From positions 44,596-108,595 of the forward strand of contig CALXLH010000012.1 of the NCBI GenBank assembly GCA_944389145.1: 64,000 nucleotides of DNA, given 5' to 3'. Positions 50,099-58,536 of this stretch are shown here, piece by piece. Under the pieces are notes generated by a model. It worked only from the letters and a program-made list of their open reading frames with translations. It was not told the DNA's origin and made no database searches. Position 1 is the stretch's first letter; each line of letters begins with the position of its first letter. The translations under genes and the position numbers were made by a program. The DNA comes from an uncultured Spirochaetaceae bacterium. GTDB taxonomy: Bacteria; Spirochaetota; Spirochaetia; Sphaerochaetales; Sphaerochaetaceae.

Positions 50099-50842
50099 TC
50101 AGAGCTTTCCATCAATCACATTCACCAGAAGCGCAGCATATTCCTCTGGATGTCTGAGGCTCAGCTCACCATGCCTGTATCCACGGAGTATCCTGATCCT
50201 GCTTCCTTCTATCATCTCATTGAGTTTCCTTGCAGAACGCAGCATTATCCTTCTTTCACCAGAGCCTGCTATTATAAGGGCATTGATATCCTTTATATCC
50301 GGATCTGGCACGAAGACTGCATTCTCCCTCAGAATCCTTGAAAGGCTTTCCTTGCTTATCTGGGTTGAGGAGGCGTAATACTCCTCGAACATATCTGCAG
50401 GTATCCCAAGCGTTTCAGCCTGCAGCTCTGAGAACCATCTATGCTTTATTAGGGGATAGCTCAGAGAGACTGACAATGAGACGAAGACTGCAGAGAACCG
50501 CATAGGGATTGCCAGCGTGCTTTCGAAGATGAAGAATCTGGCTATCCTATTCCTCGTTGCCGCAATCTCAAGAAGAATCTGCCCACCTAGCGACAAGCCT
50601 CCGATAGCAAGCACCGAACCTCCACAGCAAGCATCGATAAAACCCATGATCTCCTCAGCTGCTGATCTTATGGAAATGAAAGGCCTATCGCTGCCATCGT
50701 GCCCATCTAGAACAGGTAATATGACATGGAACCTACTGGCAAGAAACTCTGCCGCTCTTCTGTAGTTCCACCAGGAGAGACCTGCACCGTGTAGAAGGAT
50801 TATCGTATCGTCATCTTTCCTGCCATATTCTCTGAATCTCAT
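50099..50842 (-). CDS. Alpha/beta-hydrolase fold protein
   Basis: 247 aa. Oxyanion HGAG in LLHGAGLSWWNYR (about 17-29), nucleophile elbow GLSLGG (Ser at about 83), Asp in FVPDPD or the following strand, and His in YRHGELSLRH near residue 222-231. Similar to small esterases/peptidases of the MhpC group. Cytoplasmic, no signal. Ribosome site AGGA. Substrate unknown. It stands alone in the accessory region. Confidence 0.82.
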   Translation of the reverse strand: MRFREYGRKDDDTIILLHGAGLSWWNYRRAAEFLASRFHVILPVLDGHDGSDRPFISIRSAAEEIMGFIDACCGGSVLAIGGLSLGGQILLEIAATRNRIARFFIFESTLAIPMRFSAVFVSLSVSLSYPLIKHRWFSELQAETLGIPADMFEEYYASSTQISKESLSRILRENAVFVPDPDIKDINALIIAGSGERRIMLRSARKLNEMIEGSRIRILRGYRHGELSLRHPEEYAALLVNVIDGKL

Positions 50843-51002
50843 TGTCCTACCATTGCAATCACAGAGGATTCTCTTCTCATCTTCATTGAGAAGGAATCCA
50901 TATCAGAATAAATCGCTATGTGTTCCTGTTCTGATAAGTCCAAGAATCAGCCTTTCCGCCTCAATCCTGTATATCAGAAGCCTGGCTCTATATGACATTC
51001 CC

Positions 51003-51176
51003 TCATACCTTTGTTATCAGATGGCCTCTTATCGTGGATATGAAGCTACCATCCTCCTTTACGAGCATACGCCCGTTCTGCCGCGGTATTATGCCATCGG
51101 TACCTATGACGGTAACAAGCGCGAACGGAAGGTTCCTCCTGTCAAGCTCATAGGCTACTCGGAACAGCTCCTTCAT
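51003..51176 (-). pseudogene. XdhC/CoxI-like N-terminal fragment
   Basis: A 57-codon frame preceded by a strong AAGGAGGAAGG ribosome site. The translation (FALVTVIGTDGIIPRQNG, then RMLVKEDGSFISTIRG) matches the N-terminus of XdhC-like molybdenum-hydroxylase maturation factors, where ...PRxxGxxMLV and a Gly-Gly-Gly turn are conserved; the turn is degraded to TIRGHL and a stop follows. The Rossmann C-terminal half is missing, with stops in all frames downstream. The rest of 50843-51297 shows nothing else I can support. Confidence 0.5.
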
Positions 51177-51297
51177 AGTCCTTCCTCCTTCCCATACGGA
51201 CGCAATGATACCATGTTTCGGATTAATAAGGAGGCTCTAGCTCTTTTCCTAACATAAGAAAGGGATTATAAGAAACAAGCTAGGGAGATTTGATCAT

Positions 51298-52023
51298 ATG
51301 CCAGGACTCGGCACCGTGGTGAATTCCGCCGCGATCATAATAGCAGGGCTTATCGGGCTCACGTTCGGCAAGGGGCTTACGGAAAGATATCAGGAGACGA
51401 TGCTATCAGCCTGCGGGCTCTCGACGCTCTTCATCGGCATCGGCGGAGTAATGTCAGGGATGCTGGTACTCACGGAGTCAGGCCTCTCGACGCAGGGCTC
51501 GGTGATGATGGCCGCCTCCCTCGTGCTTGGCGCCTTCATCGGCGAGGCGATAAACATCGAGAAGCATATGACGGACTTCGGGGAATGGCTGAAGAGGAAG
51601 ACGGGAAGCCATGGGGACGGTTCCTTCGTAAGTAGCTTCGTCACTACCTCCCTTGTGGTCTCCATCGGAGCGATGGCGGTACTGGGACCGATAAACGAGG
51701 CGCTTCATGGCGACAGATCGGTGCTCTATGCAAAGTCCCTGCTCGATTTCGTATTCGTCCTGCTTCTGACCATCACACATGGCAAGGGCTGTCTCTTCTC
51801 ATTCATCCCGGTAGCGATCATCCAGGGAACGGTAACGCTCCTGGCAGGACTCATAAAGCCGATCATGACACCGGACGCGATAGCTGCGCTCGGCCTCGTG
51901 GGCTCGGTGCTCATCGCCACGATAGGCATAAACATGGTCTGGGATAAGCACATAAGGGTATCTAATATGTTCCCGTCAGTCATCGTGGCTGTCATCTGGG
52001 CGTTCATCGGCAGCCATATATAA
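51298..52023 (+). CDS. DUF554 family membrane protein (YdfK-like)
   Basis: 241 aa. Seven or so membrane segments with the family-typical MPGLGTVVNSAAIIIAGLIG start, a glycine-rich LGAFIGEAINIEKH segment at about 79-92 and the ending WAFIGSHI. Putative transporter of unknown substrate. A GGGAG ribosome site lies about 10 nt before the ATG. Convergent with the lar operon. Confidence 0.9.
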   Translation: MPGLGTVVNSAAIIIAGLIGLTFGKGLTERYQETMLSACGLSTLFIGIGGVMSGMLVLTESGLSTQGSVMMAASLVLGAFIGEAINIEKHMTDFGEWLKRKTGSHGDGSFVSSFVTTSLVVSIGAMAVLGPINEALHGDRSVLYAKSLLDFVFVLLLTITHGKGCLFSFIPVAIIQGTVTLLAGLIKPIMTPDAIAALGLVGSVLIATIGINMVWDKHIRVSNMFPSVIVAVIWAFIGSHI

Positions 52024-52029
52024 GGCGAT

Positions 52030-52055
52030 GCAGGCACGGCCTGAGCCATGCCTGC
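52030..52055. terminator. Hairpin between DUF554 gene and larC
   Basis: GCAGGCA / TGCCTGC with a 12-nt loop just after the DUF554 stop. There is no T-run, so termination efficiency is uncertain. Nothing else supportable lies in 52024-52179. Confidence 0.4.
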
Positions 52056-52179
52056 GATGAAGAAGTTATCTATATACAGATGCGATCGGACCGTTTCCTC
52101 CTTCACATCTGGATACGCGATGAGGATATCATCGGCCATCCTGTCGAGAGCCTCCCCTTTGGTAAGGTACCGACCGGCC

Positions 52180-53388
52180 TCACAGATCGGCAAGCGCCAC
52201 CGAGCGCGATACCTCCTCGACGCTTACGCCTCTCTCCTGTGCGATCCTCTCCAGATCATCATGCTCAGCCTTCACGCGCCTCACGCCATAGCCTTCGGAG
52301 ATCTTCACCCTGACCTTTCCGTAAGGAGTCTCAGCCTCACTCTCCCTGCGATCAAGCACATAGCGGTCATAGACGGTCTTCCTTATGCCTATAGTCGTCG
52401 TATGGCTGAAGATGGCACGGACCATCCTCTCCTCATCAGAGGTAGAGCATATGACGGAGAGCATGATGCCAGGCCGGGACTTCTTCATCCCGATAGGCGT
52501 GGTGTAGGCATCACGCGCGCCAAGGGCCATCAGGCGCTCTATCGCGGATCCTATGGCCTCTCCTGTCATGTCATCGACATTGCAGGAGAGTCCTATGACG
52601 GTATCGGAGGAGCCTCCACGCTCACCGATCATCGCCCTCACGCAGTTGGCGGCCTCGAAGTCCTTATTGCCCATGCCGTATCCGATTCCGGAAACGCTCA
52701 TGACCGGCATCTGCCCGAAACTGGTAGCAAAATGCCTTATAAGGGCCGCTCCAGTAGGCGTGCATAGCTCCCCCTCGATGCTTCCGGCGGAGATAGGGAC
52801 CCCTGAGAGGATATAAGCAGTAGCAGGAGCCGGAACAGGAAGGATGCCATGCGCACAGCGGACGCTGCCATAGCCTACATGGATCGGGGACACGATGACC
52901 TCGTCAGGCGAGAGCCTGTCCATCAGCATCACCACCGCAGTGATATCCGCAACGGCATCCATCGTGCCAACCTCATGGAAATGGATATCGGTGACAGGCA
53001 CTCCATGGACATGGCTCTCCGCCTCAGCGATCAGGCCGAAGACGGCGAGGATATCATCCTTCAGCCTCTGAGAAATGGGAAGATGATCTGAGACGATATG
53101 CTCTATATCCGCAATCCCATGATGATGGTGATGATGCTCATGATCATGGTGCTCATGGTCATGATGATGATGGCCAGATCCCTCCTCCTCGCCATCGACG
53201 AGAACAGAGACATGGGTACCTGTTATGCCGCACTTCACCGATGGCTTCCTCACCATCGTGATTCCTGGCAGGCCCAAGGCATTGAACTCTCGTACGAATC
53301 CATCCTGATCAGGCAGAAGCTCAAGGAGCGCCGCGGTGAGCATATCACCGGCAGCACCCATGCCGCAGTCTATATAAAGCGTCTTCAT
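52180..53388 (-). CDS. larC: Nickel-pincer cofactor cyclometallase LarC
   Basis: 402 aa in one frame; Lactobacillus LarC is split by a programmed frameshift. LarC inserts nickel into the dithiocarboxy pyridine mononucleotide using CTP. Motifs: YIDCGMGAAGDML (5-17), the metal-binding HVHGVP and DIHFHEVGTMDAVADI segment (about 135-160), APATAYIL, LCTPTGAALI and SCNVDDMTGEAIG. Residues about 73-92 form a His/Asp/Glu cluster with runs of four and six histidines, a nickel-storage or delivery tract common in LarC. It overlaps larB by 4 nt and is the last gene of the operon. Confidence 0.93.
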   Translation of the reverse strand: MKTLYIDCGMGAAGDMLTAALLELLPDQDGFVREFNALGLPGITMVRKPSVKCGITGTHVSVLVDGEEEGSGHHHHDHEHHDHEHHHHHHGIADIEHIVSDHLPISQRLKDDILAVFGLIAEAESHVHGVPVTDIHFHEVGTMDAVADITAVVMLMDRLSPDEVIVSPIHVGYGSVRCAHGILPVPAPATAYILSGVPISAGSIEGELCTPTGAALIRHFATSFGQMPVMSVSGIGYGMGNKDFEAANCVRAMIGERGGSSDTVIGLSCNVDDMTGEAIGSAIERLMALGARDAYTTPIGMKKSRPGIMLSVICSTSDEERMVRAIFSHTTTIGIRKTVYDRYVLDRRESEAETPYGKVRVKISEGYGVRRVKAEHDDLERIAQERGVSVEEVSRSVALADL

Positions 53389-54146
53389 CTCTCTCCATCC
53401 TTCCTCGCTATATGGTTTATCATGCTGGCAAGATACCCTGCCCCGAATCCGTTATCGATATTCACCACCGACACCCCGCTCGCGCATGAGTTGAGCATCG
53501 AGAGAAGCGCGGCGAGCCCTGAGAACGAGGCGCCATAGCCAACGCTCGTCGGAACAGCGATCACAGGAGCGTCGGTAAGACCGCCAAGGACGCTTGCCAA
53601 GGCCCCTTCCATGCCGGCGATGGCTATGACGACGGTCGCGCTCATTATCTGATCAAGATGGCTGAGGGTACGGTGAAGCCCCGAGACCCCGACATCATAG
53701 AGCCTCGTGACCTTATTGCCCATGACCTCAGCGGTAAGGGCCGCCTCCTCAGCCACTGGGATATCGCTGGTGCCGCCTGTCGCGACGACGATCGTCCCGA
53801 TCCCATCAGGTTCCGGCATTCCACCGGCTATCCCGATCCTGGCATCCTCATGGTAATCAAGGGGATGACGGGAGGAGATTGATGCCGCCGCCTCCTGCGA
53901 AAGCCGTGTTATAAGCACGCGCTCCTGCCCGTTACGAACCATCGAATCGAGGATCCCTGAAATCTGCTCAGGTGTCTTCCCTGCCCCGTATATCACCTCG
54001 GAAGCTCCCTGCCTGAGACGGCGGTGGAGGTCGACCTTGGCGAATCCTATATCCTCAAAGGGCTTCTTCTTAAGCTCAAGAAGCGCATCATCCACGCTCA
54101 CGCTGCCATCCCTGATGCCCTCTAGCATCTTCCTGATATCATTCAT
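53385..54146 (-). CDS. larB: Nicotinic acid adenine dinucleotide carboxylase/hydrolase LarB
   Basis: 253 aa. PurE-like C-terminal domain with ATGGTSDIPVAEEAA (about 122-136), AIAGMEGALASVLGGL, and VPTSVGYGAS. LarB carboxylates and hydrolyses NaAD to pyridinium-3,5-biscarboxylic acid mononucleotide, the first step of nickel-pincer cofactor synthesis. The start overlaps the larE stop; the order larE-larB-larC is in one transcript. Confidence 0.93.
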   Translation of the reverse strand: MNDIRKMLEGIRDGSVSVDDALLELKKKPFEDIGFAKVDLHRRLRQGASEVIYGAGKTPEQISGILDSMVRNGQERVLITRLSQEAAASISSRHPLDYHEDARIGIAGGMPEPDGIGTIVVATGGTSDIPVAEEAALTAEVMGNKVTRLYDVGVSGLHRTLSHLDQIMSATVVIAIAGMEGALASVLGGLTDAPVIAVPTSVGYGASFSGLAALLSMLNSCASGVSVVNIDNGFGAGYLASMINHIARKDGER

Positions 54147-54888
54147 CCCGAACCTCCAGATCCAGCAATACCCCGCGATAGAGTCCCTTCAGGCCGTTAA
54201 GGATATCATTCCTTCTCTCCATCAGGAGCGGAAGCTGGCTCTCCCTGACCTGTATCCTGGCACACCGCCCCACCATCCTGACGCGGAAATCGATGAAGCC
54301 AAGGCCTCTGAGGAAATCCTCTGCCCGCTCCGTCACCTCAAGCTTCTCCCTGTCTATAGGCTCTCCTGTAGGTATCCTCGTGGCAAGGCAGGCATAGGCG
54401 CTCTTATCCCATGTAAAGAGTCCGGCCTCCCTCGATCGTCGTCTGACCTCATCCTTGCATATGCCGCACTCTCGGAGCGGTGATCGTACGCCAAGCTCCT
54501 TCAAGGCCTTCACACCAGGCCTGTCCGACACATCATCGCTCGCGTTCGTCCCATCTATGATAAGCGCGTAGCCATCGGCAGAGGCGGCCTCTCTTATCGT
54601 CCCCATGATGATACGCTTGCATAGGTAGCACCTGTCGGGAGGATTAGCGGCAATCTCCGGAGAGGAAAGGACATCAGCCTCCAATACCCTTAATGACGCG
54701 CCAAGCTCATCGGCAAGCCTCTTTGCGTCCTCCAGCTCGAAGCACGGCTGGAAGGGAGTCTTCACATAATAGGCACAGACATCGGCACCAGCATGGAAAG
54801 CGGCATAGAGCAGGAATGCGGAATCGACCCCGCCGGAGAATGCCAGCGCGACCTTACCGTTATCCTTGAAGAACTCCTCGAGCGTCAT
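54139..54888 (-). CDS. larE: Pyridinium-3,5-bisthiocarboxylic acid mononucleotide synthase LarE
   Basis: 249 aa from the ATG at 54888, 4 nt after GGAGG; the longer frame upstream lies inside fmdE. PP-loop ATP pyrophosphatase motif ALAFSGGVDSAFLL (about 14-27). Conserved cysteines: RCYLCKRI (about 80-87), ECGICKDEVRRRS and YACLATRIPTGE, the last containing the position of the sulfur-donating cysteine in Lactobacillus LarE. Whether it uses a sacrificial Cys or an iron-sulfur cluster cannot be decided by eye. It adds the two sulfurs to the LarB product. It overlaps larB by 8 nt. Confidence 0.92.
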   Translation of the reverse strand: MTLEEFFKDNGKVALAFSGGVDSAFLLYAAFHAGADVCAYYVKTPFQPCFELEDAKRLADELGASLRVLEADVLSSPEIAANPPDRCYLCKRIIMGTIREAASADGYALIIDGTNASDDVSDRPGVKALKELGVRSPLRECGICKDEVRRRSREAGLFTWDKSAYACLATRIPTGEPIDREKLEVTERAEDFLRGLGFIDFRVRMVGRCARIQVRESQLPLLMERRNDILNGLKGLYRGVLLDLEVRDE

Positions 54889-54898
54889 GGCACCTCCT

Positions 54899-55429
54899 TC
54901 AGACGTTGAATCTATCATAGCGCACATAGCAGTCGGGGCATAGCTTATGCCCATCCTGTATATGGATCCAGTTGGCCCCAGTAACCTCCCCACACCCCTC
55001 GCAGACGTAGGAATCGAAGAAGCGGGCCCTCTCTGGAAGAGGTATGGCTGTCTCCTTGACGGCAAACAGTGACTCAGGATCATTAATGGTAAGGTATTCC
55101 TCTATATCCATATCCCCGATATCTGCCACCTTTCCCGAAAGCACGAGGCGCACGGAGCGACCGGTACTCCTCTGGTAGAACGAGAAGGCGCTCTTCCCCG
55201 TCATATGAAACAGGAGACTCCCCCTGCCTACCGTGCATCCAAGCATCACCTGGATCGCATCAACGCTGCAGGAATCGCACTCGCTGATGCATACCACGTC
55301 CTCATCATCATGATCCTTCAGCCCCAGTAGCCTGATTGCGTAAAGCGAGGCCATGAAGCCAATGAGAAGGCCCTTGCACGTATGACCGTGGAACTCCCTG
55401 CATCTCTCCCAGCATCCTTTGATATCCAT
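54899..55429 (-). CDS. FmdE family protein
   Basis: 176 aa from the ATG at 55429 (GGAGGATG upstream; an ATG four codons earlier is too close). N-terminal FmdE domain: REFHGHTCKGLLIGFMAS (about 9-26), CISECDSCSVDAIQVMLGCTVGRG-type segment near 46-70. C-terminal zinc ribbon: CEGCGEV and LCPDCYVRY. FmdE was named after a molybdenum formylmethanofuran dehydrogenase operon, but the enzyme is absent here; the Cys/His set could bind a transition metal. Located between the ABC ATPase gene (1 nt away) and larE, it is a good candidate for a metal sensor or chaperone linked to the transporter. Confidence 0.88.
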   Translation of the reverse strand: MDIKGCWERCREFHGHTCKGLLIGFMASLYAIRLLGLKDHDDEDVVCISECDSCSVDAIQVMLGCTVGRGSLLFHMTGKSAFSFYQRSTGRSVRLVLSGKVADIGDMDIEEYLTINDPESLFAVKETAIPLPERARFFDSYVCEGCGEVTGANWIHIQDGHKLCPDCYVRYDRFNV

Positions 55430-55430
55430 A

Positions 55431-56183
55431 TCATCCTCCAATCAGCACGAAGCGACGGTCCCCGGCAGCAAAGACCTCCGCGTCTATTCCATACACGTCC
55501 CTTATGATGCCGCCGTCCACCTCATCCCGGCCACAGCAGCAGAAGCCACGGCCATCCTTCAGGAAGAAGAGCCGATCGCAGAAGCGGAGCGCCAGGTTAA
55601 GGTCATGAAGCACGGCAAGCACCGTTATATGCTCTTCCCTGGCCATATCCCTGACGATCGCCATCATCTCATGCTGGTTACGCGGATCGAGGTTGCTCGT
55701 AGGCTCGTCCAGAAGCATCACGCGCGGCTTCTGGACCAGGGCGCGAGCAAGCATTACCTTCTGCATCTCTCCTCCCGATAGCTCATCCATGCATCTCAGC
55801 TGGAGGCTACCAAGGCCGATGCGCTCTATGACAGCCTGACATGCCTCGATATCCTCACGTCCCATTCCCCATCTGATATAAGGCCTGCGCCCCAGCAATA
55901 TGCTATCAAAGACAGAGATCCTGACAGCCTCCGTATTCTGCGGTACATAGGCTATCAGTCGGGCTATGTCACGCTCCTTCATCGATCCCGTGGACAGTCC
56001 ATCGATGATCACATCCCCGCTATCAGGTCTCCTGACGCGGTTGATGCAGGTGATGAGCGTGCTTTTCCCAGCGCCATTGTTGCCGAGTATGCCAACCACC
56101 TCTCCGTCGCCTGCGGAGAACGACACGTCCTGCAGCACCGCCTTCTGTCCATATGAGAATGAGATATTCCTTACGTCTATCAT
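55431..56183 (-). CDS. FecE/BtuD-type ABC transporter ATPase
   Basis: 250 aa from the ATG at 56183, following GGAGGGTGGG; a longer frame to 56324 lies within the permease gene. Walker A GILGNNGAGKST (about 33-44), signature ELSGGEMQKVMLARAL (about 134-149), Walker B VMLLDEPTSNLD and the switch His in LAVLHDLN. It pairs with the FecCD-type permease whose stop it overlaps. Family substrates are siderophores, haem, cobalamin and chelated metals; here nickel or a nickelophore is suggested by the lar genes. Confidence 0.92.
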   Translation of the reverse strand: MIDVRNISFSYGQKAVLQDVSFSAGDGEVVGILGNNGAGKSTLITCINRVRRPDSGDVIIDGLSTGSMKERDIARLIAYVPQNTEAVRISVFDSILLGRRPYIRWGMGREDIEACQAVIERIGLGSLQLRCMDELSGGEMQKVMLARALVQKPRVMLLDEPTSNLDPRNQHEMMAIVRDMAREEHITVLAVLHDLNLALRFCDRLFFLKDGRGFCCCGRDEVDGGIIRDVYGIDAEVFAAGDRRFVLIGG

Positions 56184-57238
56184 CCCACCCTCCTCTCTCG
56201 GAGAATCAGGCAGAGGAAGAGAGGCGCTCCCACGAACGAGGTCAGCGCGCCTATAGGAAGCACTACAGGAGAGATGATCATCCTGCACGCGATGTCCGCG
56301 ACAAGCAGCAGCACGGCCCCACATATGGCGGAACCGGGAATAAGGTACCTGTAGTCATTCCCGACGATCCTGCGCATCACATGTGGTGCTATGAGTCCTA
56401 TGAAGCTGATGCACCCGGTGAACGATACGGATACCGATGTGATAAGCGCTGATAACCCTAGGCTCAAGGGAACAAGGACTCCCACGTTGACGCCCAGGCT
56501 ACGTGCGGAGTACTCCCCGCTCTCGATGGCATTGTAGTCCCACCTGCTCAGCATGAAGAAGACGAAGGCCGGCACGCACACGGCTCCGATCATCGCGATC
56601 TCGTTCCAGCCTGCCCTTCCCAGATTCCCGAATGTCCAGTAGACGATGCTTGCGACCATCACGTCATCGGCGAAGTACTGTATCAGCGTGGTCGCGCCGC
56701 TGAACGTAGAGCTGATAGCCACGCCGGCAAGGACAAGCACCGAGGGGCTCGCGATCCTCAGGCGTGACAGGAAGAGTATCACGATAGTGGTAGATATCCC
56801 TCCGATGAACGCGAATAGTGTCACCATATACGGCTCGCTGATCAGCAGTGACGCGCTACCGCCTGACTGCATACCAGCCCCGAGGCAGGTTATCGCGAGA
56901 GCGGCTCCGAAGGACGCTCCCTGAGAGACGCCCAGGGTCGAGGAGGAGGCAAGAGGGTTATGAAGCACGGCCTGCATCACGCATCCGCTCATCGCCAAGG
57001 CCGCACCGACGACGATTGCCGCGGCTACTCGCGGCATCCTCACGTTCCAGACGATGATGCTCTCCGGCGATCCATCGTGTGATGCCAGCGCCTTAAGCAC
57101 ATCGATGACGGAGAGGCTTGCGGAGCCTGCGGATAATGACACGACCGCCATGGCAGCAAGGAGGCAGAGCAGAAGCAGCAGCGCCACATATCTGTGCCTC
57201 ATATATCCCCTGTACGCTTCGATGCCCTCACGTCCCAC
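56180..57238 (-). CDS. FecCD-family ABC transporter permease
   Basis: 352 aa, GTG start at 57238 with GGAGAG 6 nt upstream. About ten membrane helices as in BtuC. Characteristic segments: MPRVAAAIVVGAALAMSGCVMQAVLHNPLA (region about 68-97), LGVSQGASFGAALAI, and the C-terminal FIGLIAPHVMRRIVGNDYR, the L-loop that contacts the ATPase. Inner-membrane homodimer. The order binding protein, permease, ATPase is standard. Confidence 0.93.
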   Translation of the reverse strand: MGREGIEAYRGYMRHRYVALLLLLCLLAAMAVVSLSAGSASLSVIDVLKALASHDGSPESIIVWNVRMPRVAAAIVVGAALAMSGCVMQAVLHNPLASSSTLGVSQGASFGAALAITCLGAGMQSGGSASLLISEPYMVTLFAFIGGISTTIVILFLSRLRIASPSVLVLAGVAISSTFSGATTLIQYFADDVMVASIVYWTFGNLGRAGWNEIAMIGAVCVPAFVFFMLSRWDYNAIESGEYSARSLGVNVGVLVPLSLGLSALITSVSVSFTGCISFIGLIAPHVMRRIVGNDYRYLIPGSAICGAVLLLVADIACRMIISPVVLPIGALTSFVGAPLFLCLILRERRVG

Positions 57239-57241
57239 AGC

Positions 57242-58390
57242 TTACTCTCCTATCACGATCTTCCCGTAATAAAGGCTATCGGCCTCCATCTCACAGAAGG
57301 AATCATAGCCGAGCATCATAAGCATTATCTCCGAGGCCTTGGAACGGAAATCAACATCGCTGAACTCATCAGGAAACAGCACCGTACCGGCATAGTACGC
57401 GTTCATCAGCAGGTATGTGATATTAGGCCCAGCGCTGTTGGTAGAAGGCATCGTATAGACCTCACCATCACGCACGGCCCTGAGCGACCTGAAATAAGAT
57501 GGATTGGCGGCATACTCGGCATTTACCAGATCCATATTGCCAGGATCGAGGAATATGATATCCGGATCCCACTCCATCACCATCTCAGGATCGACCTCGA
57601 AGCCATCGTTGCCTATGTATGCCGTCCCTGCCTCACGTGCCTGGGAAACGGCCTCTCCAACCTGCTCTTCACGAAGCGTGTCGGCAACATTGAGGGCATT
57701 GATGGCATCAAACGGAGGGAAATTGACATATGTGAACGCAAAGCCATGGCGTCCATTGAACGTGACGGCCCCTGTATATGCCCTGGGCTTATCCTCTGCA
57801 GGAACACCATCCGTACGGGTCCGGAGATCAGCCTTGCACTCATCGATATAAGAAAGGACCTCCTCACAGCGCTCCTCCGCTCCTACCACGCTGGCGAATA
57901 TCCTCATCGAGCGATAGAAACCCTCATCTATGAAGCCCTGTGTACGATAGCGTATGCTGACGACGGGAATACCTGTCTGCCTCTCCAGCTCCTCGCAGGC
58001 TGCCGCGTCGAAGCCCGCGATGATCACATCGGGGCGCAGCATGATGATCTCCTCGGCATAGGCATTGTTCTCGCCGCTTCCGCCTCCCCGGCCGACGCTC
58101 GGAAGGGAGGCAAGCTCCTCATGATAGGCAGGGCTGTAGTCATAGCGGGCAGATGCGGCGGCCTTATCGCTGTCCTCTGCTCCGACAAACATATCGATGA
58201 CATCGAGATAGGCGGCCATGCGCGGTCCCATGGACCCGATAGCGATGATGCTGTCAACCTCGGCGGGAATCTCCACCTCGCGGTTCCATACATCCTCGAC
58301 GATGCGGGTATCAGAGTCAATCTCGGCCGTACCGCCGGCAAAGGCCGGGAATAATGCGGATAACATAAGAAGGAGGCAGAGTATCCTCAT
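57242..58390 (-). CDS. FecB/BtuF-like periplasmic metal-complex-binding protein
   Basis: 382 aa. Signal peptide MRILCLLLMLSALFPAFA, cleaved before GGTAEID. TroA/BtuF-like two-lobe fold: EDVWNREVEIPAEVDSIIAI, YAEEIIMLRPDVIIAGFD (about 112-129) and WDPDIIFLDPGN (about 262-273). No lipobox, so the tether is unclear. The ATG lacks a Shine-Dalgarno and is base-paired with a sequence 100 nt upstream (see the RNA element), suggesting control at translation initiation. Binding specificity is unknown; the gene context points to nickel. Confidence 0.88.
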   Translation of the reverse strand: MRILCLLLMLSALFPAFAGGTAEIDSDTRIVEDVWNREVEIPAEVDSIIAIGSMGPRMAAYLDVIDMFVGAEDSDKAAASARYDYSPAYHEELASLPSVGRGGGSGENNAYAEEIIMLRPDVIIAGFDAAACEELERQTGIPVVSIRYRTQGFIDEGFYRSMRIFASVVGAEERCEEVLSYIDECKADLRTRTDGVPAEDKPRAYTGAVTFNGRHGFAFTYVNFPPFDAINALNVADTLREEQVGEAVSQAREAGTAYIGNDGFEVDPEMVMEWDPDIIFLDPGNMDLVNAEYAANPSYFRSLRAVRDGEVYTMPSTNSAGPNITYLLMNAYYAGTVLFPDEFSDVDFRSKASEIMLMMLGYDSFCEMEADSLYYGKIVIGE

Positions 58391-58503
58391 GAAGCAGGTC
58401 CAATGATCGTGGCAGGCTGCCGGGCGCCATCCTACGGGAAGGCAGGCAGATACGCCATATCCGTGAATTCCTGGAAGCTACGGCTCCCGTATCCTGCTTC
58501 ATG
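58388..58503 (-). ncRNA. Structured leader RNA, candidate riboswitch, of the metal transporter
   Basis: Between the DUF3842 stop and the binding protein. A perfect 11-bp closing stem is formed by 58493-58503 and 58388-58398; the strand at 58388-58398 includes the start codon of the binding-protein gene. Inside are TACGGGA/TCCCGTA (58433-58439 with 58485-58491, 7 bp), a competing GATACG/CGTATC pairing, and a nested CCGT/ACGG, GCC/GGC arm. It does not resemble the cobalamin, NiCo, TPP or Moco aptamers as I know them. Ligand hypothesis: nickel or the pincer cofactor. Confidence 0.55.
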
Positions 58504-58536
58504 CAGAATCGATGGATAGAATCTACTATCTTGACC

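Noticed and set aside
50853..51257. 134-codon plus-strand ORF
   Set aside because: No ribosome site or family; its second half is antisense to the xdhC-like fragment, which has a good ribosome site.
51726..52139. Minus-strand frame after larC (MADDILIAYPDVKEETV...) with a GGGGAGG upstream
   Set aside because: The first 40 codons look protein-like, but the frame then runs antisense through the well-supported DUF554 gene with no family match. It could be a remnant; not enough to call a gene.
53098..53538. Plus-strand Met-rich ORF opposite larC
   Set aside because: It is the antisense reading of the poly-His tract of LarC; the methionine runs (ATG from CAT codons) explain it entirely.
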